Of a stretch of DNA of 64,000 nucleotides, positions 51,351-60,646 are shown one piece after another (the stretch's first letter is position 1; each line of letters starts with the position of its first letter). Under the pieces are notes generated by a model that had not been told where the DNA came from, made no database searches, and saw only the letters and a program-made list of their open reading frames with translations. Source of the DNA: Bacteroidota bacterium (GTDB lineage Bacteria > Bacteroidota > Bacteroidia > Cytophagales > Cyclobacteriaceae); contig JACPVX010000078.1 of assembly GCA_016191555.1 (NCBI GenBank), forward strand, positions 1 through 64,000. The letters are read 5' to 3'. Position numbers and translations under genes: made by a program.

Positions 51351-52619
51351 ATGAAATCAATGTTACAATCGATTTGCTTCGGAGTGGCAATGTTGACAAG
51401 CATTTCATGCAATCAAAAAAATACAACGCAATCAGACAAACCCATTAACCAAAAATCAGTGACAGCAAAAGATATTTTAGGAAATCCCAAATACTTGGCC
51501 ATTTGTTATGAAGGCTACCGCGAAAAATCAAGAGACCTTCAACCAACCATTCCGCAACTGCAGGAAGATATCAAAATCTTATCAGCCATGGGAATCAAGA
51601 TTGTGCGCACCTACAATGTTCAACTGCCTCACGCTTCAAATCTATTGAAAGCCATCCACGAATTAAAACAGGCCGATCCAACATTTGAAATGTATGTGAT
51701 GCTGGGCGCCTGGATTGATTGTAAAAATGCGTGGACCGATCAAGCTCCCGATCATAACATTGAAAGTGATCAGAACGAAGGCGAGATCGCGCGTGCGGTA
51801 GCGTTGGCGAATCAATATCCCGACATCGTGAAAATCCTTGCTGTTGGAAATGAAGCGATGATACGATGGGCTGCCAGTTATTACGTGCAACCTTCCGTCA
51901 TTTTGAAATGGGTCACTCACGTTCAGTCATTGAAAGCGTCAGGTCAACTTCCTAAGGATTTGTGGATCACGTGCTCCGATGATTTTACATCATGGGGTGG
52001 TGGTGATCCAAGCTATCATACGGAAGATCTGGAGAAAATAATCAAAGCTGTTGATTACATTTCCATGCACACCTATCCGTATCACAACACCCACTACAAT
52101 CCGGATTTTTGGCGTGCGCCTCAGCAGGAGGCATCACTGTCTGAAATAGAAAAAACAGATGCTGCGATGATACGCGCAAAAGATTTTGCAAAGACACAAT
52201 ACGAAGCAGTTGCTTCTTATGTCAAAAGTCTGGGTGTAGATAAACCCATTCACATTGGTGAAACCGGTTGGGCATCGATCTCAGATGGTTTTTACGGACG
52301 TGAAGGATCGCGTGCTACCGATGAATACAAACAAGGTACGTTTTATCAATTGATGCGCGAGTGGACGAATGCATCCGGCATCTCCTGCTTCATATTTGAA
52401 GCATTTGACGAGCAATGGAAAGATGCCGGAAATCCGAATGGTTCTGAAAATCATTTTGGATTATTTAAACTCAATGGCGAAGCAAAATATGCTTTGTGGA
52501 AACAAGTCGACCAAGGCGTGTTCAAAAACCTGACTCGCGCAGGCAACCCGATTGTTAAAACCTACAACGGAAACGAGAAAAAACTGCTAGAGGAGTTAAT
52601 GCCTCCACCTGCAAAGTAA
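51351..52619 (+). CDS. GH17 beta-1,3-glucanase lipoprotein (422 aa)
   Basis: Lipobox 'TSISC' (C20). GH17 TIM barrel with acid/base E168 in 'LAVGNEAMIRW' and nucleophile E304 in 'IHIGETGWAS'. Characteristic strands are 'GIKIVRTYNVQLP' and 'YVMLGAWIDCKNAW'. The length exceeds the two cytoplasmic GH17 proteins downstream, with an insertion around 'SDDFTSWGGGDPSYHTEDL'. As a lipoprotein it acts in the periplasm or at the surface, trimming beta-1,3-glucan before uptake. It lies 37 bp after the GH3 gene. Confidence 0.88.
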   Translation: MKSMLQSICFGVAMLTSISCNQKNTTQSDKPINQKSVTAKDILGNPKYLAICYEGYREKSRDLQPTIPQLQEDIKILSAMGIKIVRTYNVQLPHASNLLKAIHELKQADPTFEMYVMLGAWIDCKNAWTDQAPDHNIESDQNEGEIARAVALANQYPDIVKILAVGNEAMIRWAASYYVQPSVILKWVTHVQSLKASGQLPKDLWITCSDDFTSWGGGDPSYHTEDLEKIIKAVDYISMHTYPYHNTHYNPDFWRAPQQEASLSEIEKTDAAMIRAKDFAKTQYEAVASYVKSLGVDKPIHIGETGWASISDGFYGREGSRATDEYKQGTFYQLMREWTNASGISCFIFEAFDEQWKDAGNPNGSENHFGLFKLNGEAKYALWKQVDQGVFKNLTRAGNPIVKTYNGNEKKLLEELMPPPAK

Positions 52620-52671
52620 ACGGAATGCCAAATCACGAACAGAAAATATTTCCATCCTAAAAACCAAACCA

Positions 52672-55005
52672 ATGTCTACCTCTACTAATCAAGTGCCGAT
52701 GGGTCAAAAAATTGCCTTCGGTGTGGGAATGCTGGCGAACCAAATGTTTCCGGCTGTGCTGGGGATTTTCATGGTCGTACTCGTGCAAGACTTAGGCTTC
52801 CCAGGCTGGATGTGGGGAACGATCTATTTCTTTCCCCGGATTTTTGATGCCTTCACCGACCCCATCATGGGTTTCATTTCGGATAACACCAAATCCAAAT
52901 GGGGCAGACGAAGACAATATGTATTTATCGGATCCATTGTTATGGGACTCTCCTTTATCATCATGTGGCAGTTGTATCGAAGTGATGGCGTGGAATACAA
53001 CTTTATCTTTTTCATGGTGTGGTCGTTCATTTTCTATTTAGGCCTCACCCTTTTTAGTGTTCCCTATGTAGCAATGGGCTACGAAATGAGCAACGACTTT
53101 CATGAGCGCACAAGCATCATGGCGATATCACAATGGATTGGTCAGTGGGCATGGGTGATCGCTCCGTGGTTTTGGGTGATCATGTATGATAAAACACTTT
53201 TTGTGTCTGCAGATGTAGCCACACGAACGCTAGCCGTGTGGGTGGGTATCATCTTTGCATTGTGCGCGATGGTCCCGGCCGTATTTATAAAAGGCAAATC
53301 GACCCTTAACGAAAATTATTCCCCGCTAAGCTTTAGTACAATCGGTGCCAGCCTCAAAGAAATACTTTTAAGTTTTAAAGAAGCATTATCACTCAAACCA
53401 TTCCGTCAACTTTGCATTGCTACCTTCTTAGTTTTTAATGCGTTCAATACTATTGCTGCATTTTCATTCTTTATTATCGTGTACCATCTTTTTGGTGGTG
53501 ATGCGGGAGCAGCTGGAATTTGGCCAACGCTCTTCGGATGTTTAGGCGCTATTGGCACCACGTTTTTGGTTATTCCCATCGTGACGCGCTTATCGAAAAA
53601 AGTAGGTAAGAAAAAAGCGTTTATCATCTCACAAGGAATATCAGTGATTGGTTACATCATGCTGTGGTTTCTTTTCATTCCGGGCAAACCGTACATGTTT
53701 ATTTTTGCATTGCCATTTTTCTCCTTTGGAATTGGTAGTCTCTTTGTATTGATGATGTCGATGACTGCCGATGTGATTGACATGGATGAAATCAACACCG
53801 GCTTGCGCAGAGAAGGAACGTTTGGTGCGATCTATTGGTGGATGGTAAAATTTGGTTTCGCCATAGCCGGTGGATTGAGTGGAATCATCATGAGTGTGGT
53901 TGGATTTGATTCGGGTGCAGCCACACAGCCGGAAGGAGCCATCGAGGGATTGAGAGCTTTCTTTTCGGGCCTTCCTATTCTCGGTACACTGACTGCTATG
54001 TACGTGATGCGCAATTATGATGTAACCGAAGAACGTGCCAACGAGACTCGCGCAGAGTTGGACAGACGCGAAGCAGCCAAAACTCAGAAATCATCATCGT
54101 ATTATCAAAAAGAAAAATTCTTGTCTCTCGACAAGATACCTGCATTAGCCACTGACTTAAATTTTACTTCCCTCGCTCCTGCTGAAGTGAAACAACAATT
54201 CGCTAAAACGCTTAACCGAGGGCTTCACGGAATTTGTTTCAGCCCCTATATGGAAGGTCAGAATATTGGAGACCGCTTGTCGGAAGAACAGATTCAAAGA
54301 CGTATGACGATTGTGGCTCCACACAGCAAATGGGTGCGCTCTTTCTCATGTACCGATGGCAATGAATTTATTCCGAAAGCAGCTCATGAAAAAGGATTGA
54401 AGACGATGGTGGGTGCCTGGATCGATAGTAATAAAGCGAACAACGAAGAAGAAATCAATGCGCTTATCAGTCTGGCGCAGAAAGGCTATGTGGATATTGC
54501 GGTAGTAGGAAATGAAGTGCTCCTTCGCAATGATTTATCCAAACAAGAATTGATCCAATACATCCGGCAAGTGAAGAAAGCATTGCCAAATATTCCTGTG
54601 GGCTATGTAGATGCGTATTTTCAATTTAATGAACATTTTGACTTAGTAGATGCATGCGATTTGATTCTGGCAAACTGCTATCCTTTCTGGGAAGGATGCG
54701 CCATTGATCAGGCTTCTGGTTATCTGAAACAGATGTACACGGTTACCAAAGATGCTGCGAAAGGTAAAAAAGTAATTATAGCAGAAACCGGTTGGCCCGA
54801 TCAAGGTACCGCCAACGCGCAGGCACAACCCTCAGAAGAAAATGCGATGCGGTATTTCATCAACATTCAAAACTGGGCGCAACAAGAAAACATTGAAACC
54901 TTCTACTTCTCTTCGTTTGATGAATCATGGAAAGTGCGTCACGAAGGTGATGTAGGACAAGCGTGGGGATTGTGGAATAAAAATGAACAACTCAAATACA
55001 ACTAA
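52672..55005 (+). CDS. GPH-family sugar symporter fused to a GH17 domain (777 aa)
   Basis: Residues about 1-455 are an MFS/GPH (MelB-like) transporter with around twelve membrane helices. The first loop has the family motif 'RIFDAFTDPIMGFISDNTKSKWGRRRQY', and later 'MTADVIDMDEINTGLRREGTFG' is also typical. After a charged linker ('RAELDRREAAKTQKSS', about 466-490) a full GH17 domain runs to the end. It has acid/base E615 in 'AVVGNEVLLR', nucleophile E705 in 'IIAETGWP', and 'YFSSFDESWK'. GPH C-termini face the cytoplasm, so the glucanase would meet the sugar as it enters. The reading frame is continuous with no internal stop. The next gene, 2 bp after the stop, is a paralogue of this GH17 part. 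Confidence 0.9.
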   Translation: MSTSTNQVPMGQKIAFGVGMLANQMFPAVLGIFMVVLVQDLGFPGWMWGTIYFFPRIFDAFTDPIMGFISDNTKSKWGRRRQYVFIGSIVMGLSFIIMWQLYRSDGVEYNFIFFMVWSFIFYLGLTLFSVPYVAMGYEMSNDFHERTSIMAISQWIGQWAWVIAPWFWVIMYDKTLFVSADVATRTLAVWVGIIFALCAMVPAVFIKGKSTLNENYSPLSFSTIGASLKEILLSFKEALSLKPFRQLCIATFLVFNAFNTIAAFSFFIIVYHLFGGDAGAAGIWPTLFGCLGAIGTTFLVIPIVTRLSKKVGKKKAFIISQGISVIGYIMLWFLFIPGKPYMFIFALPFFSFGIGSLFVLMMSMTADVIDMDEINTGLRREGTFGAIYWWMVKFGFAIAGGLSGIIMSVVGFDSGAATQPEGAIEGLRAFFSGLPILGTLTAMYVMRNYDVTEERANETRAELDRREAAKTQKSSSYYQKEKFLSLDKIPALATDLNFTSLAPAEVKQQFAKTLNRGLHGICFSPYMEGQNIGDRLSEEQIQRRMTIVAPHSKWVRSFSCTDGNEFIPKAAHEKGLKTMVGAWIDSNKANNEEEINALISLAQKGYVDIAVVGNEVLLRNDLSKQELIQYIRQVKKALPNIPVGYVDAYFQFNEHFDLVDACDLILANCYPFWEGCAIDQASGYLKQMYTVTKDAAKGKKVIIAETGWPDQGTANAQAQPSEENAMRYFINIQNWAQQENIETFYFSSFDESWKVRHEGDVGQAWGLWNKNEQLKYN

Positions 55006-55007
55006 CT

Positions 55008-55895
55008 ATGTCGCTAAAAGTAGAAAAGAAATTATCGCTGGCGGGTGTTTCGTATGAAGGTGTCACCCCCGAATCGTTGCGTGCATTGTTTCGAAAAGTG
55101 TTGAATGCAGGTATGCACGGCATTGGCTTCAGTGCGTATGAAGAAGGACAAAAGCCGGGTGACATTCTTACTGAAAAACAAATAAGAAGGCGCCTTGAAA
55201 TTATTAAGCCGTACACGCAATGGGTACGCTCCTTCTCTTGCACCGAAGGCAACGAACTGATTCCAAAAATTGCGAAAGAGCTCGGCATGAAAACGTTGGT
55301 CGGTGCTTGGTTAGGTAATGATGATAAGATCAACCAACAAGAAGTTGAAAACCTGATTACAATTTCAAATGCAGGATATGTGGACATTGCTGCCGTGGGC
55401 AATGAAGTGATGTTGCGCGGTGATTTAACGGAAGATGAATTGATTGCATTTATCACGAGCGTGAAGCAAGCTATACCAGCCGGAATTCCGGTTGGTTATG
55501 TAGATGCCTATTTTGAATTTGATATAAAGCCGAGAATAACCGCTGCTTGTGATGTCGTTCTCGCTAACTGTTATCCGTATTGGGAAGGATGCCAAATCGA
55601 TTATTCGTTGTTATACATGAAAGAAATGTATAACAAAGCCATCCGAGCCGCCAATGGAAAGCCGGTGATCATCAGTGAAACCGGATGGCCAAGTCAAGGC
55701 ACCAATTTCGGAGTCGCTATGCCTTCCGATGAAAATTTCATGAAGTATTTTATCAACACCCAGAAGTGGTCCAAAGAAGACAATATTGAGATTTTCTATT
55801 TCTCATCTTTCGATGAATCGTGGAAAGTCGGTGCCGAAGGTGAAGTAGGTGCGTATTGGGGAATTTGGGATAAGGATGAGAAATTGAAGTATTAA
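55008..55895 (+). CDS. Stand-alone cytoplasmic GH17 (295 aa)
   Basis: No signal peptide. It is a compact GH17 domain collinear with the fused domain of the preceding protein ('SYEGVTPESLRALFRKVLNAGMHGIGFSAY', 'WVRSFSCTEGNELIPKIA', 'GYVDAYFEF', 'LANCYPYWEGC', 'FYFSSFDESWKVG'). Catalytic E133 in 'AVGNEVML' and E224 in 'IISETGWP' are intact. Only 2 bp separate it from the symporter-GH17 gene. A duplicate of the fused domain with freer movement, it may differ in chain-length preference. Last gene of the cluster on this transcript. Confidence 0.88.
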   Translation: MSLKVEKKLSLAGVSYEGVTPESLRALFRKVLNAGMHGIGFSAYEEGQKPGDILTEKQIRRRLEIIKPYTQWVRSFSCTEGNELIPKIAKELGMKTLVGAWLGNDDKINQQEVENLITISNAGYVDIAAVGNEVMLRGDLTEDELIAFITSVKQAIPAGIPVGYVDAYFEFDIKPRITAACDVVLANCYPYWEGCQIDYSLLYMKEMYNKAIRAANGKPVIISETGWPSQGTNFGVAMPSDENFMKYFINTQKWSKEDNIEIFYFSSFDESWKVGAEGEVGAYWGIWDKDEKLKY

Positions 55896-56028
55896 ACTTA
55901 TTATTTGGATTAATCTCCGGATTTAGTTGTATTTTAATTTTTAGACGTTGATTACCTGACAAAAATAACTGAAGTACGGAAGTAGATTTTATTCATCCAC
56001 ATCACTCAATCATTTAGTTCAAAAGCAC

Positions 56029-57579
56029 ATGAGAATATTTACTTTTTTTGGCTTACTGCTTCTTACAACAGCATCACTAGCGCAGTCAGGAGATTACACC
56101 TTGGTGTGGTCCGATGAATTTTCAGGAAATGGAGAAGTTGCTTCCGACTTATGGTTTCATCAAACGCAACTTCCGGCTGGCGGAAATTGGTATAACAATG
56201 AACAACAACACTACACTAACCGAATTGAGAACTCAAGTGTTGCTAATGGCTTTTTAAAAATTGTAGCAAAGAAAGAGAGCTTCACCGATCAAGGCTTTAC
56301 CAAACAATACACTTCAGCGCGATTAAATTCTAAATTCTCATTTACCTACGGAAGAGTAGATGTCCGTGCTAAATTAGCTGCCGGAGCCGGCACTTGGCCC
56401 GCCATCTGGATGCTTGGTAAAAATACCAAAGAGCCAGGAGGATACTTTTATAACCAATTTGGAACAACCGATTGGCCCGCATCAGGAGAAGTTGATATCA
56501 TGGAGCATTGGGGAAATAATCCAAATGTCATTCATGGTTCGCTACACACACCTTCGAGTTCTGGCGCTACCATCAATACAAAGACCACCACCATCTCGCA
56601 AGTGAGTACAACCTTTCATGTGTATTCAATGATCTGGGATGAAACTAAAATTGAATTTTTAGTAGACGATGTATCCTTTTACACCTACAATCCTACTGTA
56701 AAAAATGCCAGCACATGGCCATTCGATAAGCCACAATATCTGTTATTGAATGTTGCCATGGGAGGAATTGGTGGAGCAATTGATCCTGCTTTTACGGAGT
56801 CAGCCATGGAAATTGATTATGTACGGGTGTACCAGAAAGGTATTATTTCCTCAGGAGATCCTCAGACAATCACATTTCCTGTCATACCAAATAAAGTAGT
56901 TGGAGATGCAGCCTTCCCGCTCACGGCAACGGCAAGCTCAAATCTTCCGGTTGCGTATTCAACAGTCTCAAACAAGGTCTCTTTAAATGGTAATATGGTC
57001 ACCATCGTAACGGCCGGTCGTGTCGATATTCAAGCGAATCAGGCCGGCAACAACACGTTCAGTGCAGCACAGGAAGTCACTCAATCCTTTTGCATCAACC
57101 CACCGAAGCCAACGGTCAGCATTACACAAATCAACTCCGGTGCGTATTCACTCGTCTCAAGTGCATCGGAGGGAAACAAATGGTTTTTAAACGGAGTAAT
57201 TATTCCCAATGGAATCAATACCATCTTTCTGGCAACTGCACCAGGTATCTATAAAGTACAAGTAATGGTTGACGATTGTCTGAGTGAGTTTTCTGACAAT
57301 ACCCCCATTATTATAACAGGAGATTTGGCGGTTGCCGCAAAGTCTGTAAACGTTTACCCCCTGCCTGTAGATGATTACCTAAATCTCTCTGGATTCAAGG
57401 GCGAGATTTCAGATATCCTTTTGGTAGACCTTATCGGAAGAATAAATCCTATCAAATTTGAAAAGATGAATGATACACTTTCCGCAAACGTGCAACATCT
57501 GTCACCCGGAATTTATTTACTTCAAGTACGAGAAGGAAATATCCTCCACAGAATCAAGGTGGTTAAAAGAGGTAACTGA
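56029..57579 (+). CDS. T9SS-secreted GH16 beta-glucanase (516 aa)
   Basis: Signal peptide 'MRIFTFFGLLLLTTASLAQ', then a GH16 domain (about 22-265) with 'EVDIMEHW' (nucleophile E154, D156, acid/base E159) and the closing 'MEIDYVRVYQ'. An Ig-like module ('QTITFPVIPNKVVGDAAFPL') and a 'NKWFLNGVII' module follow, then a type A T9SS sorting domain ('VNVYPLPVDDYLNL' to the basic C-terminus). From about residue 275 the architecture matches the C-terminal part of the GloVer protein at 21872. It would be released to, or held on, the cell exterior to attack polymeric glucan. A lone TACCTGAC half-site lies upstream at 55953. Confidence 0.92.
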   Translation: MRIFTFFGLLLLTTASLAQSGDYTLVWSDEFSGNGEVASDLWFHQTQLPAGGNWYNNEQQHYTNRIENSSVANGFLKIVAKKESFTDQGFTKQYTSARLNSKFSFTYGRVDVRAKLAAGAGTWPAIWMLGKNTKEPGGYFYNQFGTTDWPASGEVDIMEHWGNNPNVIHGSLHTPSSSGATINTKTTTISQVSTTFHVYSMIWDETKIEFLVDDVSFYTYNPTVKNASTWPFDKPQYLLLNVAMGGIGGAIDPAFTESAMEIDYVRVYQKGIISSGDPQTITFPVIPNKVVGDAAFPLTATASSNLPVAYSTVSNKVSLNGNMVTIVTAGRVDIQANQAGNNTFSAAQEVTQSFCINPPKPTVSITQINSGAYSLVSSASEGNKWFLNGVIIPNGINTIFLATAPGIYKVQVMVDDCLSEFSDNTPIIITGDLAVAAKSVNVYPLPVDDYLNLSGFKGEISDILLVDLIGRINPIKFEKMNDTLSANVQHLSPGIYLLQVREGNILHRIKVVKRGN

Positions 57580-57624
57580 AATCAGTTTGTTCTTATCTCT
57601 TGTAAGTAGACAGCGATAGCCACA

Positions 57625-57939
57625 CTAATGTTGCGTGTTCGCATCCATTGTTAGTCGTTTGATCATATCGGCATGGAGTGTATCCGCATAAGCACCGTAC
57701 GCGTCTACAATCAGGCCTTTCAATCCAGCGGTTGAGCGGACAGCAAAAAGTATCGCACTATCATCCGGATCGTTTAACCCTTCAAAACGATGCACTTCAT
57801 CCACATGAAATTCTGCCGCTCCAAGTCGAACGTTCAATGCCTCGCATTCAATGGCATCGTAGCGCAAAAGAAAGTCGTAGGTATACCCTCGCTTTTTCAA
57901 ATCTTCCATCGCCTCGCTCAAAGTTTCAAACATCTTCAT
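57625..57939 (-). CDS. Small conserved Bacteroidota protein (104 aa)
   Basis: Small acidic soluble protein with 'TLSEAMEDLKKRGYTYDFLLRYDAIECEALNVRLGAAEF' and 'HRFEGLNDPDDSAILFAV', ending in 'GLIVDAYGAYADTLHADMIKRL'. Proteins of this pattern are common in Bacteroidota and often labelled phosphoribosylpyrophosphate synthetase in databases. At ~100 residues without PRPP-binding motifs that label is not supported here. Function unknown. It stands alone on the - strand. Confidence 0.7.
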   Translation of the reverse strand: MKMFETLSEAMEDLKKRGYTYDFLLRYDAIECEALNVRLGAAEFHVDEVHRFEGLNDPDDSAILFAVRSTAGLKGLIVDAYGAYADTLHADMIKRLTMDANTQH

Positions 57940-57991
57940 ATGGCATGATTTAATACATCAATAAAAATACTAATTTTAATACTTATTCGGT

Positions 57992-58189
57992 ATGAAGAAA
58001 TTGTTTTGGATTGCGTTGGTCGTGCTTTTGTTCGGTTGTGGTTCATCCAACAGCAGCAAAAAGGTTGTAAAGCCTCGATATCACCACGTATGGGCCAAGG
58101 GCAATAAATACCGAATTGATATTCCAATCGGTAATCGGCATATCCGTCTCTTTCAACGAAAGCGGACTAAAGCTGTAAATATGAAGTAG
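57992..58189 (+). CDS. Very small lipoprotein (65 aa)
   Basis: Signal 'MKKLFWIALVVLLFGC' with the cysteine at position 16, followed by a 49-residue basic mature part ('SSNSSKKVVKPRYHHVW', 'YRIDIPIGNRHIRLFQRKRTKAV'). The high positive charge suggests contact with LPS or anionic polymer, which is a guess. The start overlaps no other gene. It is divergent from the gene at 57625 and convergent with the TetR gene. Confidence 0.55.
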   Translation: MKKLFWIALVVLLFGCGSSNSSKKVVKPRYHHVWAKGNKYRIDIPIGNRHIRLFQRKRTKAVNMK

Positions 58190-58196
58190 ACTTTTG

Positions 58197-58853
58197 TTAG
58201 TTCAACCCCTTCATCACTAACTCCAGATTCTTCCGCAATAACATTTTCACCATGTTAATCTGGTTTACATGGGCGCTCACAATCGAGCCATAGAAAAGTG
58301 TGGTAAGCAAATTACAAATGTCGCGGGTAGAGGTTGACTTCGTGATTTCCTTTTTGAAGATAGCCTCCAAGGCAAACTTCTCCATCATTTGATCAAGCGA
58401 GAGTATTTCTACCAAGTGAATATCGGCTACATCCGGAAAGAGAAGCTTCTTTTCTTCTGCCTTGAGCGGAAAAGGTTTAGGTGCACGACTTAAGTCAGAC
58501 AAGTAGGCAAACAAACTCAAGATGATGCCGGGGTGCGCTTCAAAATCCTCACTCAGTTTGTCAAACAAATAGGTAATACCTGCCACACCTTCTTTCGGTT
58601 TATCACGCAATTCAACCGTGCGCTTCAAACACCAGATTCGGAAGTAGTACATCAGCATATCCTCCTTGGCGGGAAAATATTTGAAGAGGGTGACTTTGGA
58701 GATTTTAGTGCGCTTACAAATTTCAGTTACGTGAATCTTGTCGAACGATTTGGATCCGATCAGCTTTACCATTTGGTCGAGGATCACCAATTTCAATCTC
58801 GCTGCTTTTTCTTTTCGTAGGTTCATAGTAAAGTTCAGGCCGAAATAATACAT
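58197..58853 (-). CDS. TetR/AcrR-family transcriptional regulator (218 aa)
   Basis: The N-terminal TetR helix-turn-helix is 'ILDQMVKLIGSKSFDKIHVTEICKRTKISKVTLFKYFPAKEDML', with the usual 'TLFKYF' recognition helix. The C-terminal ligand domain is not assignable. Two in-frame ATGs exist, 58853 and 58826; the second gives the more usual N-terminus ('MNLRKEKAAR'). It is divergent from gamma-glutamyltransferase with 28 bp between the outer starts, so it may regulate that gene or itself. Confidence 0.85.
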   Translation of the reverse strand: MYYFGLNFTMNLRKEKAARLKLVILDQMVKLIGSKSFDKIHVTEICKRTKISKVTLFKYFPAKEDMLMYYFRIWCLKRTVELRDKPKEGVAGITYLFDKLSEDFEAHPGIILSLFAYLSDLSRAPKPFPLKAEEKKLLFPDVADIHLVEILSLDQMMEKFALEAIFKKEITKSTSTRDICNLLTTLFYGSIVSAHVNQINMVKMLLRKNLELVMKGLN

Positions 58854-58881
58854 TTAACTATCAAAACCAAAATCTAAATCC

Positions 58882-60576
58882 ATGAAGGGCATTTATTTAC
58901 TCCTGTTTACAATCCTTATTCTTGCGTGCACCAATCCAACTTCGGAAAAGCGCGTCACTGGTGTTGTGGCTGACTCTGCGATGGTAGTGTCCGCCCATCC
59001 ACTCGCCTCTCAAATAGGCGTAGATATTATGAAAAAAGGAGGTAACGCGGTGGATGCAGCTATCGCCACACAATTGGCTCTCTCTGTGGCGTTTCCTGCT
59101 GCCGGCAACATAGGCGGTGGCGGGTTTATGGTCATTCGCTTGAAAGATGGCACTACCACTACCCTTGATTTTCGTGAGACCGCGCCAGCTGCCGCTACCA
59201 CTAATATGTACTTGGATGAGAAAGGGGAAGTGATAACCGATCTTAGCTTAAAAGGACACCTTGCGTCCGGTGTACCGGGATCGGTTGATGGCATGGTAGA
59301 AGCGCATAAAAAATACGGCTCACTTCCGTGGAAGGAGTTGGTACAACCCGCCATAGATTTAGCAAAAAACGGTGTGGTGCTCACCGGCCGCGAGGCGTTG
59401 TGGTTCAATCAGGCGAAAGCCAATTTGGAGAAATACAATTCAGTGAAGCCAGCGTTTTTAATCCGTGAACTATGGAAAGAAGGAGACACGGTAAAATGGT
59501 TGGCGATGGCCGCCACACTCGAGCGCATCCGCGACAATGGTCGTGCTGGATTTTATGAGGGCAAAACAGCCGAAGATCTGGTAGCCGAAATGAAGCGTGG
59601 TAAAGGCATCATTACGTTAGAAGATTTAAAGAACTACAAATCCATTTGGCGCGACCCCATCGTGGCCAACTATAAAGATTATAAAATCATTTCGATGCCG
59701 CCTTCGTCCAGTGGTGGCATTTGTCTGCTTCAGCTATTAAAATCCATCGAGCCTTATCCTGTGAATGAGTGGGGCTTTCATTCTGTAAAATCCATTCACT
59801 TGCTGACAGAAGCCGAGCGGAGAGTGTTTGCCGATCGTGCTAAATTCTTGGGCGATCCTGATTTCTTTAAAGTGCCCGTACAACAAATGCTTTCGAAAGA
59901 ATACATCACGGAGCGGATGAGCACATTCAATCCCGAAAAGGCAACGCCTAGTTCGGAAGTAAAGTCAGGAAACATCCCTGGCTATGAATCAGAAGAGACG
60001 ACTCACTTTTCAGTAGTCGATCCACAAGGAAATGCAGTAGCCGTAACCACCACGCTCAACGGTTGGTTTGGCTCTTTCGTGGTGGTGGATGGTTCCGGAT
60101 TTTTCATGAACAACGAAATGGACGACTTCAGTGTGAAGCCCGGAGTTCCAAACATGTATGGAGCAATTGGCGGAACAGCGAACAAAATTGAGCCGGGCAA
60201 ACGCATGCTGAGCGCGATGACCCCTACCATCATCGAGAAAGACGGGAAGCTATTTATGGTACTTGGCTCGCCCGGTGGTACCAAGATCATCACCGGTGTG
60301 TTTCAGACTATTGTGAATGTAATTGAACACGACATGACCATGCAGGAAGCGGTCAATGCCAAGCGCCTACACAGCCAGTGGTTGCCCGATGCCATCTTAC
60401 CTGAGAAGGGTGCCCTGAATGAACAGGACAGTATTAAACTGGCCGTCATGGGACATAAGTTCACTTTCATCAAAGGAACTGGCTTCGGCCGGGTTGACGC
60501 GATCTTAATTCGAAATGGTAAACTGGAAGGGGCCAGCGACTACACCCGTGGCGATGACAAAGCGGTAGGCTATTAA
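58882..60576 (+). CDS. ggt: Gamma-glutamyltransferase, lipoprotein (564 aa)
   Basis: Lipobox 'ILILAC' (C16), so it is tethered in the periplasm or outer membrane. The Ntn-hydrolase precursor has '[29 protein letters not shown]' and '[10 protein letters not shown]' in the large subunit. The autocatalytic cleavage site is before T373 in '[11 protein letters not shown]', the new N-terminal nucleophile. Further motifs are '[12 protein letters not shown]', '[11 protein letters not shown]' and 'LGSPGG'. All typical motifs are present. It hydrolyses glutathione and gamma-glutamyl compounds or transfers the gamma-glutamyl group. It may be controlled by the divergent TetR protein. Confidence 0.95.
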   Translation: MKGIYLLLFTILILACTNPTSEKRVTGVVADSAMVVSAHPLASQIGVDIMKKGGNAVDAAIATQLALSVAFPAAGNIGGGGFMVIRLKDGTTTTLDFRETAPAAATTNMYLDEKGEVITDLSLKGHLASGVPGSVDGMVEAHKKYGSLPWKELVQPAIDLAKNGVVLTGREALWFNQAKANLEKYNSVKPAFLIRELWKEGDTVKWLAMAATLERIRDNGRAGFYEGKTAEDLVAEMKRGKGIITLEDLKNYKSIWRDPIVANYKDYKIISMPPSSSGGICLLQLLKSIEPYPVNEWGFHSVKSIHLLTEAERRVFADRAKFLGDPDFFKVPVQQMLSKEYITERMSTFNPEKATPSSEVKSGNIPGYESEETTHFSVVDPQGNAVAVTTTLNGWFGSFVVVDGSGFFMNNEMDDFSVKPGVPNMYGAIGGTANKIEPGKRMLSAMTPTIIEKDGKLFMVLGSPGGTKIITGVFQTIVNVIEHDMTMQEAVNAKRLHSQWLPDAILPEKGALNEQDSIKLAVMGHKFTFIKGTGFGRVDAILIRNGKLEGASDYTRGDDKAVGY

Positions 60577-60646
60577 TTTTGCCAAAATTGAAAATGTCGT
60601 TTTCGGTGATCGGGTTCAATCCTTATCTTCGGGCAAAATTTAACGC

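Noticed and set aside
57625..57939. Phosphoribosylpyrophosphate synthetase
   Set aside because: Database-style name for this small family, but the protein is about one third of the enzyme length and lacks PRPP- or ATP-binding motifs.
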